Assembly (NCBI RefSeq): GCF_003086295.3
Contig: NC_092052.1
Coordinates: forward strand, 28,247,427-28,311,426
Source: Arachis hypogaea
Lineage: Eukaryota > Streptophyta > Magnoliopsida > Fabales > Fabaceae
Length of the DNA: 64,000 nucleotides
Direction: 5' to 3'
Position numbers and translations under genes: made by a program
In this document: piece by piece, positions 48,740 through 58,054 of the stretch
How positions within the stretch are numbered: the first letter of the stretch is position 1
Layout of the letters: each line of letters begins with the position of its first letter
The notes under the pieces: model-generated
Told to the model about the DNA's origin: nothing
What the model saw: the letters and a program-made list of their open reading frames with translations, nothing else
Database searches by the model: none

Positions 48740-50304
48740 TTATAGTGGCTTATGCTTAAATTCATCCAGGAATCTCCACCAATATTTGGAATGCCAACAG
48801 CCTTCGGGGTCCCAAACTAGGCATGTAAAGCTTCTGAGCAGCTTCAAACAGATTCTCAGGCTCCCGGGGTGACGAATGTCAGAATATTTTCCAGGATCCC
48901 AAACTTTGCTTTTAAATCCGCCTTCGTCTTGATCTATATTTTTTCATCCGGACGATTTAGAAATTAGATTCTCACCATGATAACCAAACATTTTTTGAGA
49001 TCCATTCGATTGAACATGATGCCAATCCATGCACTTCGAGTTGAAGCGTGGAACCTCATTGAACCTTGTGCACCAGCTCTGAGTGCGAGCCATTTCCCTC
49101 TTACTCTTAAAGCTGCAGAGAGCTCTAAGCTGGCCATCTGTTTCAAGCAAACCATATTCAAGTGGAAAAGTAAAGATAAAGGTTAAGGATTGTACCCACT
49201 TGAAGCTTATATTAGGTGGTAATGGCCTTGGGGTAGGTGTTTCCAGTGGTTCTGTAAGTTTTACTCCCTTGTGCTCTTCTGTGAATTTCTCCACTTCCTT
49301 GTAGAATTCTTCAAATGCAACATTGTCATGATCAAAGTCCTCTATGTCTTCCTCATCACTCAAGTCATAAGCCGGAGGTTGAGAAAAATCTACCTCCGCA
49401 TCTTCTTCGTATTCACTTGGATAAGGTTCTTCAATCTCAGAGAATTCACTTGCGGATGCAAGTTCATTACTAGGAGAACTTGACTTGTGATTATCATCAT
49501 CAAGGAAACTTGCTTCTTGGATTATTCCGTCTAGTTCTTCATAAAAGACTTGCCTTGGGGGTTGTGCACTATCCTCTTTAGCATCAATTGTAACGTCCTT
49601 GACAGAATTCTCCACAACTCTGGATTTCCATGGAAGTTCAGCGTCTCCTAGGTCTTCAACCAACTCTTCTTCTTTTATAATGACAGCTTCCTCTACTTGT
49701 TCCAGTACGAAGTCATGCTCTGTTCTGTCCACTGGAGTTTCTAGTATCTCCTTCATGCTGCGCTCTTCATTAGATTGTCCACATGGGGTTGTGGGAGGTC
49801 CTTGAATGTTCGAACGTCTAGAAGATAATTGACTTATTGCTTGCTCCAGTTGATGAAGGTTGTTTGAAGTTGATCTACTGTTTCCTTGCGGCGAGACTGT
49901 GATTCTGGAGGTGATGGATATGGACATGGTACATAGGGAAGTGGTGGTTTTTGGGAGTAATCGGATTGGGATTGGGGTAAATAAGGATCATGCGGTGGTG
50001 AATGGTGAAAACAAACTTGTGAGTGTGGTGGTTCGAAGCTATGTTGGGAGTGGGGTCTATAGGCACTGGGTGGGGCTTGTTGGTAGTTACAAGGTGGTCC
50101 ACCATATCTATCAGCTTGGTATGCATTGTAAAATGGTCTTTGTCCATGATATCTTGGAGGGTGTTGTTGCCTAAAGGGTTGATCAAATCCTCTTAGCTCC
50201 ATCCATCTTTGATTTCTCTAACCTTGATGCATATTCCTGTTATAGCTTTCACTCCTTTCAACAATATTAGAACCAAACTCAAAGTAAGAGGGGTGAGAAT
50301 TCAT
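48740..50304 (-). pseudogene. Element B ORF1 (acidic protein), broken
   Basis: From ATG 50304 to TAA 48740. A TAG at 50218-50220, a frame change near 49880, and a TGA at 48944 break it. The first part (RYHGQRPFYNAYQADRYGG, YQQAPPSAYRPHSQHSFEPP) is Tyr/Pro/Gln-rich. The second is acidic (DDDNHKSSSPS, EEPYPSEYEEDAEVDFSQPP). The conserved tail with two VWDPG phrases follows. Its segment around 49850-49900 (RRKETVDQLQTT) differs fully from A, so the two copies belong to different subfamilies. Confidence 0.65.
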
Positions 50305-50398
50305 AGTAGCTAATAGAAATAAAAGGCAAAAATAAAAATAAATAAACAAGCAAAATAAAATATTTATAATAACCAATAATAAGGCACACGTTTGCAAT

Positions 50399-50416
50399 TC
50401 CCCGGCAACGGTGCCA
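50399..50416 (-). other. Primer binding site of element B
   Basis: Minus strand TGGCACCGTTGCCGGGGA, tRNA-Asp type with one change, three bases after the 5' LTR. Confidence 0.85.
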
Positions 50417-50419
50417 TTT

Positions 50420-51889
50420 TGACGTTAGGATTTTTGCTAGTAAAGAATTTTATAAAAATAGTTGCGTTGTAGATATAGTTTCTAAACCAACATAAATCCC
50501 TTCGTACAAACGTTTTGGTTGTCACAAGTAACAAACCCCTAAATAAATTGATAACCGAAGTATTTAAACCTCGGGTCGTCTTCTCAAGGAACTGCAGGGA
50601 GGTATGTTCTTATTATTGGTTATGAGCTTGTAAATTGGGGTTTTGGAAGTAAGGGACAAGTAATTCAAATGACAATTAAAATAAATAAATAACTATAAAA
50701 TAAACTTTTGGCAAGGTATGAGAAATTAGAAGTCCTATCCTAGTTATCCTTATCAATGGTGATGAGAATTGAATCTAAATCCCACTTAGTTAGCCTTTAC
50801 TAAAGCAAGGGAAGATCAAGTGGATTAATTAGTCTGATCTTCAGGTTCTAGTCAATTCCTAAGAAAGGACTGGAATTATTGAAGTTCAATTCAATTAGCA
50901 AGAATAACAATTATCAATCACGCTGAGTTTGATAACTCATGAGTTACTGATTTCTTAGCCAAGACCAAAAGAAAAAAAGTAAATTTACTCGAATAAAAAT
51001 GTCTTCAGATTGGGAGCAACTGTAACATAAATAAAAGAGAGAGCAATTATAAACTGAAATACCTCAAGATATATTAAATAGAAAATCAATTATAACCTGG
51101 AAAAGTTCATGAGTTAAATTGAGAAAATAATAAAAAGGAATATTGAACCTGATGAAAAGGGATAATCATGAAAGCGAGAAAAATCCTAAATCATAATCCT
51201 AAAAGAGAGAGGAGAGAACCTCTCTCTCTAAAAACTACATCTAAATCATTAAAAGTAACTAATTGGAGACTCTCTTTTTGAATGGATGCATTTCCCCACT
51301 TTATAACCTCTAATCTCTGCTTTCTGTACTTGGATCTGGGCCAAAAAGGGCTTCAGAAATCGCTGGGAGTGTTTTCTGCAATTTCTGGTGCGTGGCGTCT
51401 GTCACGCGGCCGCATGGGTCACGCGGTCGCGTCATCTGGAGTTTTCCTTGTCACGCGTTCACTTCGGTCATGCGTCCGCGTCATCTGTGTTCTGCTTAAG
51501 GCGCGCGGTCGCATCAGTCACGCGTTCGCGTCGCACCCTCTTCGCGCTGGGCATGCAGCCGCGTCGCCTATGCGTTCGCGTCGCTGCCAGTTTCTTCAAA
51601 AACTCCATTTCGTGCTTTCCTTCTATTTTTGTGTGTTTCCTTTCCATCCTTTAAGTCATTCCTGCCTTTAGAATATCTGAAACTACTTAACACACAAATA
51701 ACGGCATCGAATGGTAATAAAGGGTAATTAAAATAGTTATTTTTAAAGCATAGGAAACATGTATTTCACATATATTACATAATAAGGTAAGGAAAGTGAA
51801 ACCATGCAATTTACATGACTAAGTGGGTGAAGGATTGAATAAATCTCTTGAATTAAGTACAATATATATCATAAAATATGGGTTTATCA
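50420..51889 (-). repeat. Gypsy B 5' LTR (right copy)
   Basis: 1470 bases, TGACGTTAGG to GGGTTTATCA on the plus strand. CG array at about 51395-51590, TATA box (minus) at 51299-51305. Confidence 0.9.
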
Positions 51890-52711
51890 ATGGGATAGAG
51901 TGGGTTTGGACTTTTCAATGGAGGAGAGAGTTATTCCAATGGGAGTTGGAGCTTGTAAACTAACTTCATGAGAGGTTACGATCAGTGAGGCCTATACATG
52001 AGAGAGAGGATAGTGTGGTGTGGAAGTTTGATAGGTCGGGTATTTTTTTGACTAACTCTTTTGTGCAAGTGCTGCAAGCGGAAACTCTTCCGGAGAAAAT
52101 CCAGAGCTATAGCTTCACTATCACTATTTTGAGAGGGTTCGTCCCACCAAGGATTGAGTTATTTGCTTGGTTTGTGTTGGTTGGCAGGGCGCGACTAAGG
52201 ACCGCCTGTGTAGATTAGGGGTTCTTGACCGGAATAACGATAAGTGTGTTTTATGTTACAAGTCTGTAGAGTCTGCATTTCATTTATTTCTTGGTTGTGA
52301 GTTCACTTGGCAGGTGTGGTGTGCTTAGCTATTTGCTCTTGGGAGGGTTTGGACAGTGCCAGGTTCTCTAAAGCAACACTTTGAAAGTTGGACAAACGCT
52401 TTAGGGAGAAAGATGGTCCGAAAGCGGTGGTTTATTGGGTTCTTTGCAGTTATTTGGACAATTTGGCAAGAAAGGAATGCTAGAATCTTCAAGGATCAGG
52501 CATCAGATGTGGTGGACATTATAAGCAGGTCTTTTAGCTTCTCTGATAAATGGATTGGGGATGCACCTTGTAGTTGTTGATGGCAATGCCGAAGATGACT
52601 CGGGGTCATTAGGTTCTTTGAGGTCTTTGACGTGTTGTGTATCTGGTTTTTATTTTCCAATGCTCCACCTGGTGGTGTTGAGCTCTTTGTACTTCAAAAA
52701 AAAAAAAAAAA
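51890..52711 (+). pseudogene. LINE block 3: zinc-binding C-terminus and poly-A
   Basis: Begins VEWVWTFQWRRELFQWE, continues with RPIHEREDSVVWKFDRSG and RGFVPPRIELFAWFVL, then, one frame over, CVLCYKSVESAFHLFLGCE, the zf-RVT cysteine/histidine motif of plant L1 elements, and ends with FAVIWTIWQERNARIF. Stops and frame changes are present. Sixteen A residues at 52696-52711 close the element. Confidence 0.85.
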
Positions 52712-52844
52712 TAATAACTTGTAAACTTATCTAAACGGACCCATAATGTCATGATCTCAGCATTCCAAGTCCCAGTTTGGGATTTAAAGCTCTCTTAATT
52801 CTTTAGTTCATCGAATCCTTCTTCTAAAATAGCTTTTAAATATA

Positions 52845-53046
52845 GCAACTACTCTAATGAAGATGCTAAAAACATTTTTTTATGATAATTTTTATTTAAA
52901 AAATGTGATTTATTTATTTAACATTTTAAATAAAGATAATATTTTTATTTTAAATAAAAATCAAACCCTACAACTTATCATTCAATAGTCAAAATAAAAT
53001 ATCTTCACATAATGACAATCTTAAAATCTTCATTAGAATAGCCATC
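52845..53046. mobile_element. Small Mutator-like MITE (202 bp)
   Basis: The left end GCAACTACTCTAATGAAGAT and the reverse complement of the right end (GATGGCTATTCTAATGAAGA) form imperfect TIRs. Flanking TTTAAATATA at 52835-52844 and 53047-53056 is a 9 to 10 base duplication, as for Mutator-type elements. It lies downstream of ELF4. Confidence 0.65.
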
Positions 53047-53056
53047 TTTAAATATA

Positions 53057-53766
53057 CTCTCTAAAGCCTCTACTCCAATTACCAGAATCTCATGGAATCA
53101 AATAACCAGTAAACTTGACCGTAGTATATCAACTCATGATCAAAATTTTAAAAACGCAAACAACAGCAATAACAAAATAAGTAAATTAAATAACTAAACA
53201 ACCCATGAGCCAAAGAGACATAAACTCAAACAGGGTGGACCGGCCATGATCATCTTCTCCATGATGAGCTCAATAATGTTACAGGTTCAATCCTTGTATC
53301 TCTCTTCTTCACCTATCTAGAAGGGCCTCCATTGAAACACAAAGAAACCATGAAGATGCAAAATTAAATCAATACATCAAAAGTACCTCTTATATCAGCA
53401 CGTGGTCAAGGAAGGTAGTATGGATGAACTCTCACAGCCATCATCAATTCAACAATCCTTACAACATAACAACCAATGATCAAACATCCATTGCACAAAA
53501 GCAGAACACAGAATAGCCACCGATAACAACAGTCACTCACTTCATTATTTCAAACCACACTAGAAGAATGCAATCTCAGTATAACACACAGTTCTCTATA
53601 ATTTCACACACACTTTTAATTGTATCAAAAAAAAAAATGAAAAAATTCACTGACACATCAAAGCAAAACACCTTACACCTCACAGACTAAAAACTGATCC
53701 AAGAGCCCTAACCAACTGAATTTATCAATCTCAGCAAAACAAATATAAAGAGAAACAAAGAAAGAA
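53057..53766 (-). other. Downstream region of ELF4 (possible 3' UTR)
   Basis: Mixed-composition DNA after the ELF4 stop, less AT-rich than the flanks, with a conserved-looking stretch around 53230-53300 on the minus strand. It may be the 3' UTR, perhaps with an intron, but I cannot place a polyadenylation site with confidence. Confidence 0.35.
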
Positions 53767-54231
53767 TTACTCCGATTTCTCCTGCACGAGCTTTTCCGAG
53801 TCAATCTCACTGGTTTCTTCATCTTCGTCCTCGTCGCTGCCGCGGTTCTTGCCGCTCACGGTAACGGCAGAGACGGCGGACGCAGCGCGGCGCTGGCGAA
53901 CAATTCCAGAGAAGCTTGTAGACATATCGGAGTAGATGGATAGAACCTTCGAGATGTTTCCGCTGATCTGACGGATAAGACCAACGTTCTTCGCCATGTT
54001 ATGAGGGATCTTCGACTCGTGGTTGCTGTTAACCTTCTGAATCAGCGTGCGGTTCTCGTCCAGCACAGTTTGCGCCTGCAGGAAGCTCCGGCTCAGCGTG
54101 TCCCATGCCTCGCCGTCACACTCTCCTTCGTCTTCCTCTTCATCACCGGAAACTTCGGCCGCCTCTCCGCCGGCAGCATCAGCCGCCTTGGTAGGCCAGT
54201 CAGGCTTCGTCGTCGCAGCGGTTTCGTCCAT
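53767..54231 (-). CDS. ELF4: EARLY FLOWERING 4 (ELF4) family protein
   Basis: 154 residues, single exon. Residues 41-115 form the ELF4 domain (DUF1313): EAWDTLSRSFLQAQTVLDEN, then RTLIQKVNSNHESKI, MAKNVGLIRQISGNISKV and SIYSDMSTSFSGIVRQRR. In Arabidopsis ELF4 is a small helical nuclear protein that joins ELF3 and LUX in the evening complex, which represses genes at dusk and supports clock rhythm and photoperiodic flowering; the pea orthologue is DNE. The N-terminus is Ala/Glu/Asp-rich, and the C-terminus is an acidic tail (SDEDEDEETSEIDSE), features I associate with longer legume ELF4 proteins. The ATG at 54231 is the first in frame and gives a normal length. Whether this is the main ELF4 or an ELF4-like paralogue cannot be decided here. 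It is the only clear intact host gene in the window. Confidence 0.92.
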   Translation of the reverse strand: MDETAATTKPDWPTKAADAAGGEAAEVSGDEEEDEGECDGEAWDTLSRSFLQAQTVLDENRTLIQKVNSNHESKIPHNMAKNVGLIRQISGNISKVLSIYSDMSTSFSGIVRQRRAASAVSAVTVSGKNRGSDEDEDEETSEIDSEKLVQEKSE

Positions 54232-54318
54232 CTCCGGCGTTAAACATTCCGTTCAAAATCCTCTCTCTCTCTGTTTAACAGTTGAAGAAACTTTTTGAGG
54301 AAAAAAGAAAACAACGGG

Positions 54319-54367
54319 TTTATAGCTGGGCGATTTTTTTGTTTGGTGTCTTTATAGCTGGGCGATT
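54319..54367 (-). promoter_or_regulatory. Duplicated TATA unit upstream of ELF4
   Basis: The 17-base unit TTTATAGCTGGGCGATT (plus strand) occurs at 54319-54335 and again at 54351-54367, exactly 32 bases apart. Read in the gene direction each contains TATAAA, at about 90 and 120 bases before the ATG. A weaker third copy starts near 54394. Confidence 0.6.
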
Positions 54368-54549
54368 GACTTGAGAGACGACAATGGCGGTTTTTTTTTA
54401 TAGCTTAAATTGGGAGATTGGTGGCGGTGACAATGAAACTTGACGGTCCAGTGAGTGTTAAGTAAATTTTTCAAAGGTTTTAGGAGGTGGCCACTAATGA
54501 TTGGGCCTGTGATAGATTTGGGTGACGGTAGGTGGAGAAATGGGATTTG

Positions 54550-54652
54550 AAATATCTTTTGGTGGTTTTTGATACGATGATGAATAAAATAGTCTAAATT
54601 AATAAATATCTTTGGGTGATTTACTAATAAATATTTGGAAAAATAAATATCT
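54550..54652 (-). promoter_or_regulatory. Cluster of three evening-element cores in the ELF4 upstream region
   Basis: AAATATCT at 54550-54557, 54604-54611 and 54645-54652, that is 319, 373 and 414 bases before the ATG. The evening element is AAAATATCT, bound by CCA1/LHY/RVE proteins; each site matches 8 of 9. In Arabidopsis ELF4 is controlled by CCA1/LHY, so the cluster fits, although the DNA is AT-rich and chance matches are possible. Confidence 0.55.
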
Positions 54653-54798
54653 TCGGAGCAGACGAGCTGAGATGGACCGTTGGATTAAAGGATCGGAGAA
54701 AGTAAAATTAAAATAAATTTAAATAACAATGCCAACAATGCTAAAAGCGCAAATTGTAGACCACATTTAAAAGAGTAATGTTGCATATTTAAATTTTT

Positions 54799-55997
54799 GA
54801 GAAAAGGATAAATTAATTATTGACTTTTTATTTCGTGGACATTTTAGTCTCTAACTATTGAAAAATACTTTTAAATCTTTGATGTCCTTAAAAATTAGAT
54901 GAATCAGTCCCTCCATCCATAAGCCACAAGGTTACGGCTGCTACTATTATTGTCTTGGTGCTTCACTCTTAATGTAAGGAAAATCTACCACCATCACCAA
55001 AGTTGGAGTCTTCCCTTCACAGTTTGTAAGTTTTTTGATATCTTCTCTCTCTACTTTTCTGTTTTTCTTTTATGGAGAGTCTTGAGAGTATTGACAATTC
55101 CTATAATGAGTTTTGATGGGAATTAAGAACATGGCTCAAAGTTTCTATCTTTATTAGAGGGTTGTGATGGATATCTTTGGTGTAGTTTAGTTTAGTTTCC
55201 GGAGTTGTTAAGTGGAAGTAAAAGAAGATAACTTTGTGAGATCTGGGGCTGGTTCCTTTCCAGCTAGGCAAATTTTGAGAGCTATATCCTTTTTTGTTGT
55301 TAACTGTTGTGGAGAGCTTGTATTATGTTGTCAGGGAGATAGAAAAGTTCGTTGAATTAGATTGGATTTATTGTAGTTATAGTTGTAGTTTAAGACAATA
55401 TTTCCAATCCATGAGGTTTGCTTAGATCTAACCAAACATGAAGTTCCCATAGCATGATTGAGACTATGTTAAGTTTGAAGTATGATACTGAAAATGACAG
55501 AATGAGGTTTTACTAATAGCTATGATATGATTTATTTGATATTGTGAAATTGAGGGTTAGGGTTCATGAATGGGGAAGAAAATGTTGAGAGAACCTGGTA
55601 TTTTCTGAATTTCATGCTAAACTGTCTAACTTTGGGCATTCTACTATGCCTTGTACAACTCTTCTCCTCACCACCAGCCACCACTATAAACGAACAACCC
55701 AAACGAATTTGAAGATTAGGGTAGCACACAAAACGACGTCGTTTTGAGTGACAGGGACTTATGTGTCCATTTTTAAAAAGTTCCATCTCACTAACGTGCC
55801 ACGTGGGATGTCGTGATGCCAGGTAAGCAAAGGGGGAGCCACGTCAGTCTTTTCCGTTGGGTCTGATGGTGGCTTACGGACGGAGGGACTGATTCGTCTA
55901 ATTTTTAAGAACGTTAGGGACTTAAAAGTATTTTTCAATGGTTAGGAACTAAAATGTCCACAGGGTAAAAGGTTAGGGACTAATTTGTCTTTTTCTC
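54799..55997. mobile_element. Mutator-like element with ~130-bp TIRs in the ELF4 upstream region
   Basis: The ends start GAGAAAAGG and, reverse complemented, GAGAAAAAGAC. The TIRs (about 54799-54930 and 55867-55997) match over about 130 bases, including GTGGACATTTTAG and AATCAGTCCCTCC. The flanking 9-base direct repeat TAAATTTTT is exact at 54790-54798 and 55998-56006. Nine-base duplications and long TIRs are Mutator features. The 1.2-kb element encodes no transposase. It contains a G-box CACGTG (55800-55805) and the perfect 18-base palindrome CAAAACGACGTCGTTTTG (55729-55746). It lies 568 bases upstream of the ELF4 ATG. Confidence 0.88.
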
Positions 55998-56006
55998 TAA
56001 ATTTTT

Positions 56007-56399
56007 TTACTAAATTTAATTAAATTTGTTTAACAAATAAAAATAATTATAATTAATATTATTTTAAATTTTATTATTTAAATTAATTGGATTTAATTTA
56101 TAAAAAAATTAAATGTGTAATATTATTTTACTTAAAAGATATTTTTGTTTAAATTATTTAAATATTTACATATAAAATATATTTATGTATTTACATGGCA
56201 GTGACCTATCTTGAGTACAAAAATAAAACACACAGATCAGTACTGTACACTTGACACGTGTAACATATTAAAAAAATATTTCAGGAACACCTAAATATAT
56301 TTATTTGTATTAAATTAAATTAAATTATTAATTTAAATTATATTTCTCTAAATTTTAAATAAAAAATTTATAATTTTAAAATTTTAAATTATTTAAATA
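56007..56399. other. AT-rich DNA, nothing recognised
   Basis: Very AT-rich. A stretch at about 56310-56410 is loosely repeated at 57180-57280 (AATTTAAATTATATTT shared), placing a weak direct repeat around the MITE at 56409. Confidence 0.5.
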
Positions 56400-56408
56400 A
56401 AATTAAAT

Positions 56409-56943
56409 AAAATAAATGATTAAATTTGTTTCTGAAAATTCACTTGTTTTTTAAATTGGTATTTAAAAGATTTTTTTAATCAAAATTTATTTTTTAAAAA
56501 TTTTAAATTAGTCATGTTAGTCCTTCTGTCACTTTGTTTGTTAATGGTGTCAAAATTTGCTAATGTGACATGTTAAGTGACATCTCAACACACACCTAAA
56601 AGTCTTAATTAACTATTAACATGATTAGTTTATGAAATTAGATAAAATCAACTCTAAATTGATGGATTCCAATGTCTCACGTTCTCTCCACAATTAGGTT
56701 TTGATTTGATCTAATTTCATAAACTTATGATGTTAATAGTCAATTAAGACTCTTAGGTGTGTGTGTTGGAGTGTCATTTAATGTGTTACACTAGCAAATT
56801 TTGACTCTATCAACAAATAAAGTGATAGAAGGACTAATATGACTAATTTAAAATTTTTAAAAGACGAATTTGATTAAAAAAAATTTTTGAAAACCAATTT
56901 GAAGAACGAATGATCTTTTAGGGACTAATTTGACCGTTTACTC
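56409..56943. mobile_element. Fold-back Mutator-like MITE (535 bp)
   Basis: Almost the whole element is an inverted repeat: 56409-56640 pairs with 56700-56943 (shared AAATTTTAAATTAGTCAT, TCAAAATTTGCTA, CAACACACACCTAA). The flanking 9-base repeat AAATTAAAT is exact at 56400-56408 and 56944-56952. The right terminus GAGTAAACGGTCAAATTAG is better kept than the left. It could fold into a hairpin of over 200 base pairs. Confidence 0.8.
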
Positions 56944-56952
56944 AAATTAAAT

Positions 56953-58054
56953 AGATAGAAAAATAAAAATTAAATTAACACAATACAATTCAGAACATTA
57001 TATCAACGTATTAAGTTCTGAGTTAGTTTTGCACATATTTTTTATACATTTTAAATATTAAATTGCTAATTTTTTAATTTAAAAATTTTAAATCGTTAAT
57101 TTTCTTTTAAAATTGAATATATAAATATAAATAACCATACGAGTATAATAATATAATAATATAAGTACGTTTATTTGTGTTGAATTAAACTAAATAATTA
57201 ATTTAAATTATATTTATCAAAATTTGTAATTTCAAAATTTAAATTATTTGAATAAAATTGGATAAAATAAAAAATAAAATTACACCCGAGATTTTTTAAA
57301 GTGTTACACAATTTATCTTTTTGTGTCTTATTACTTAGCTTGTTTACATTATTAATGATTTAATTATGAATATATCTCTTTTATGCTGTAAACGAGATAA
57401 GACACATACACCTGTGAATATAGCGCAGGTGCATGCCTATTATGTAACAGTGTAAACGAAATATGTTAATACTGTAAATGAGATATACTCAAATGGGACT
57501 TATATAACCAACTCCTTTCTAGCGCCCCTCATTTACCATTTTCATTTCTTTTTGGATTCTTTTCTCCTTTTTAGAGTCTTTTTTTTGACATATTTGAGTT
57601 TGTTGGACATTATGATGCGCACAGATGCACGATTAGACAATATTAATAGGTTGAACATGACGTGGCATATTGCTGGAATGATCGACTTCGAAACTAATGT
57701 TATTATTTTTCTTCTTTTAATGAAAAAGCATATAGTTAAAGTAGTTTGATTGGTTGTATTGTAATATATACGACTAGAATAGTGATGCGTGTGCATCATT
57801 GGTGGTTTTTAGTTAGTATTTTAGTAGATTTTAGTTAAATTTCATACAAATTTAATTTAGTCAATTAAAAAAAGTAATTGCATGAAATGTCCTTGCTGAA
57901 ATGAATTCTCAAGCATAAGTTGGAGTTGTAGCTATTTCATGAGTATACAAGGTGAATATGATGCAATAGATAATACTAAGAAAAATTGTGATTATAAGCA
58001 TTGTCATTACATTTAGTATATTAAATCATCTTGTATATTACTTTGATGCATTAT
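56953..58054. other. AT-rich DNA with TGTAAACGARATA repeats and a decayed LTR fragment
   Basis: Near 57390-57480 the phrase TGTAAACGAGATA and variants (GTAAACGAAATATG, GTAAATGAGATATA) occur three times. From about 57780 the sequence resembles the start of another LTR family; this seems to continue after the solo LTR (59653 onward). No gene was identified; two small frames at 57542-57799 are opposite-strand shadows. Confidence 0.45.

Larger units (their letters stand above)
29748..51889 (-). mobile_element. Gypsy element B: non-autonomous sibling of A, opposite strand
   Basis: LTRs at 29748-31219 and 50420-51889, target duplication ATGGG at 29743-29747 and 51890-51894, inserted in the LINE. 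On the minus strand: primer site, ORF1, CG array, ORF2, 3' non-coding region, polypurine tract. Element D (31533-43683) interrupts its 3' region; without it B is about 10 kb, like A. No polymerase genes. Confidence 0.9.
7005..52711 (+). mobile_element. 5'-truncated L1-type LINE, split by two gypsy insertions
   Basis: Three blocks in the same orientation form one element: 7005-7095, 27930-29747 and 51890-52711, about 2.7 kb once the gypsy elements are removed. The first block spells RNTRYFHNLASARRRNNQI, the second continues it with ALMINGRLVRNQARIK and the reverse transcriptase, and the third carries the zinc-binding C-terminus. The 3' end is an untemplated A run at 52696-52711. The 5' end is truncated within the polyprotein, which is normal for LINEs. 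I could not identify the LINE's own target duplication. Confidence 0.85.

Noticed and set aside
54001..54298. Two plus-strand frames overlapping ELF4
   Set aside because: Shadows of the ELF4 coding sequence on the opposite strand; the minus frame has the family domain.
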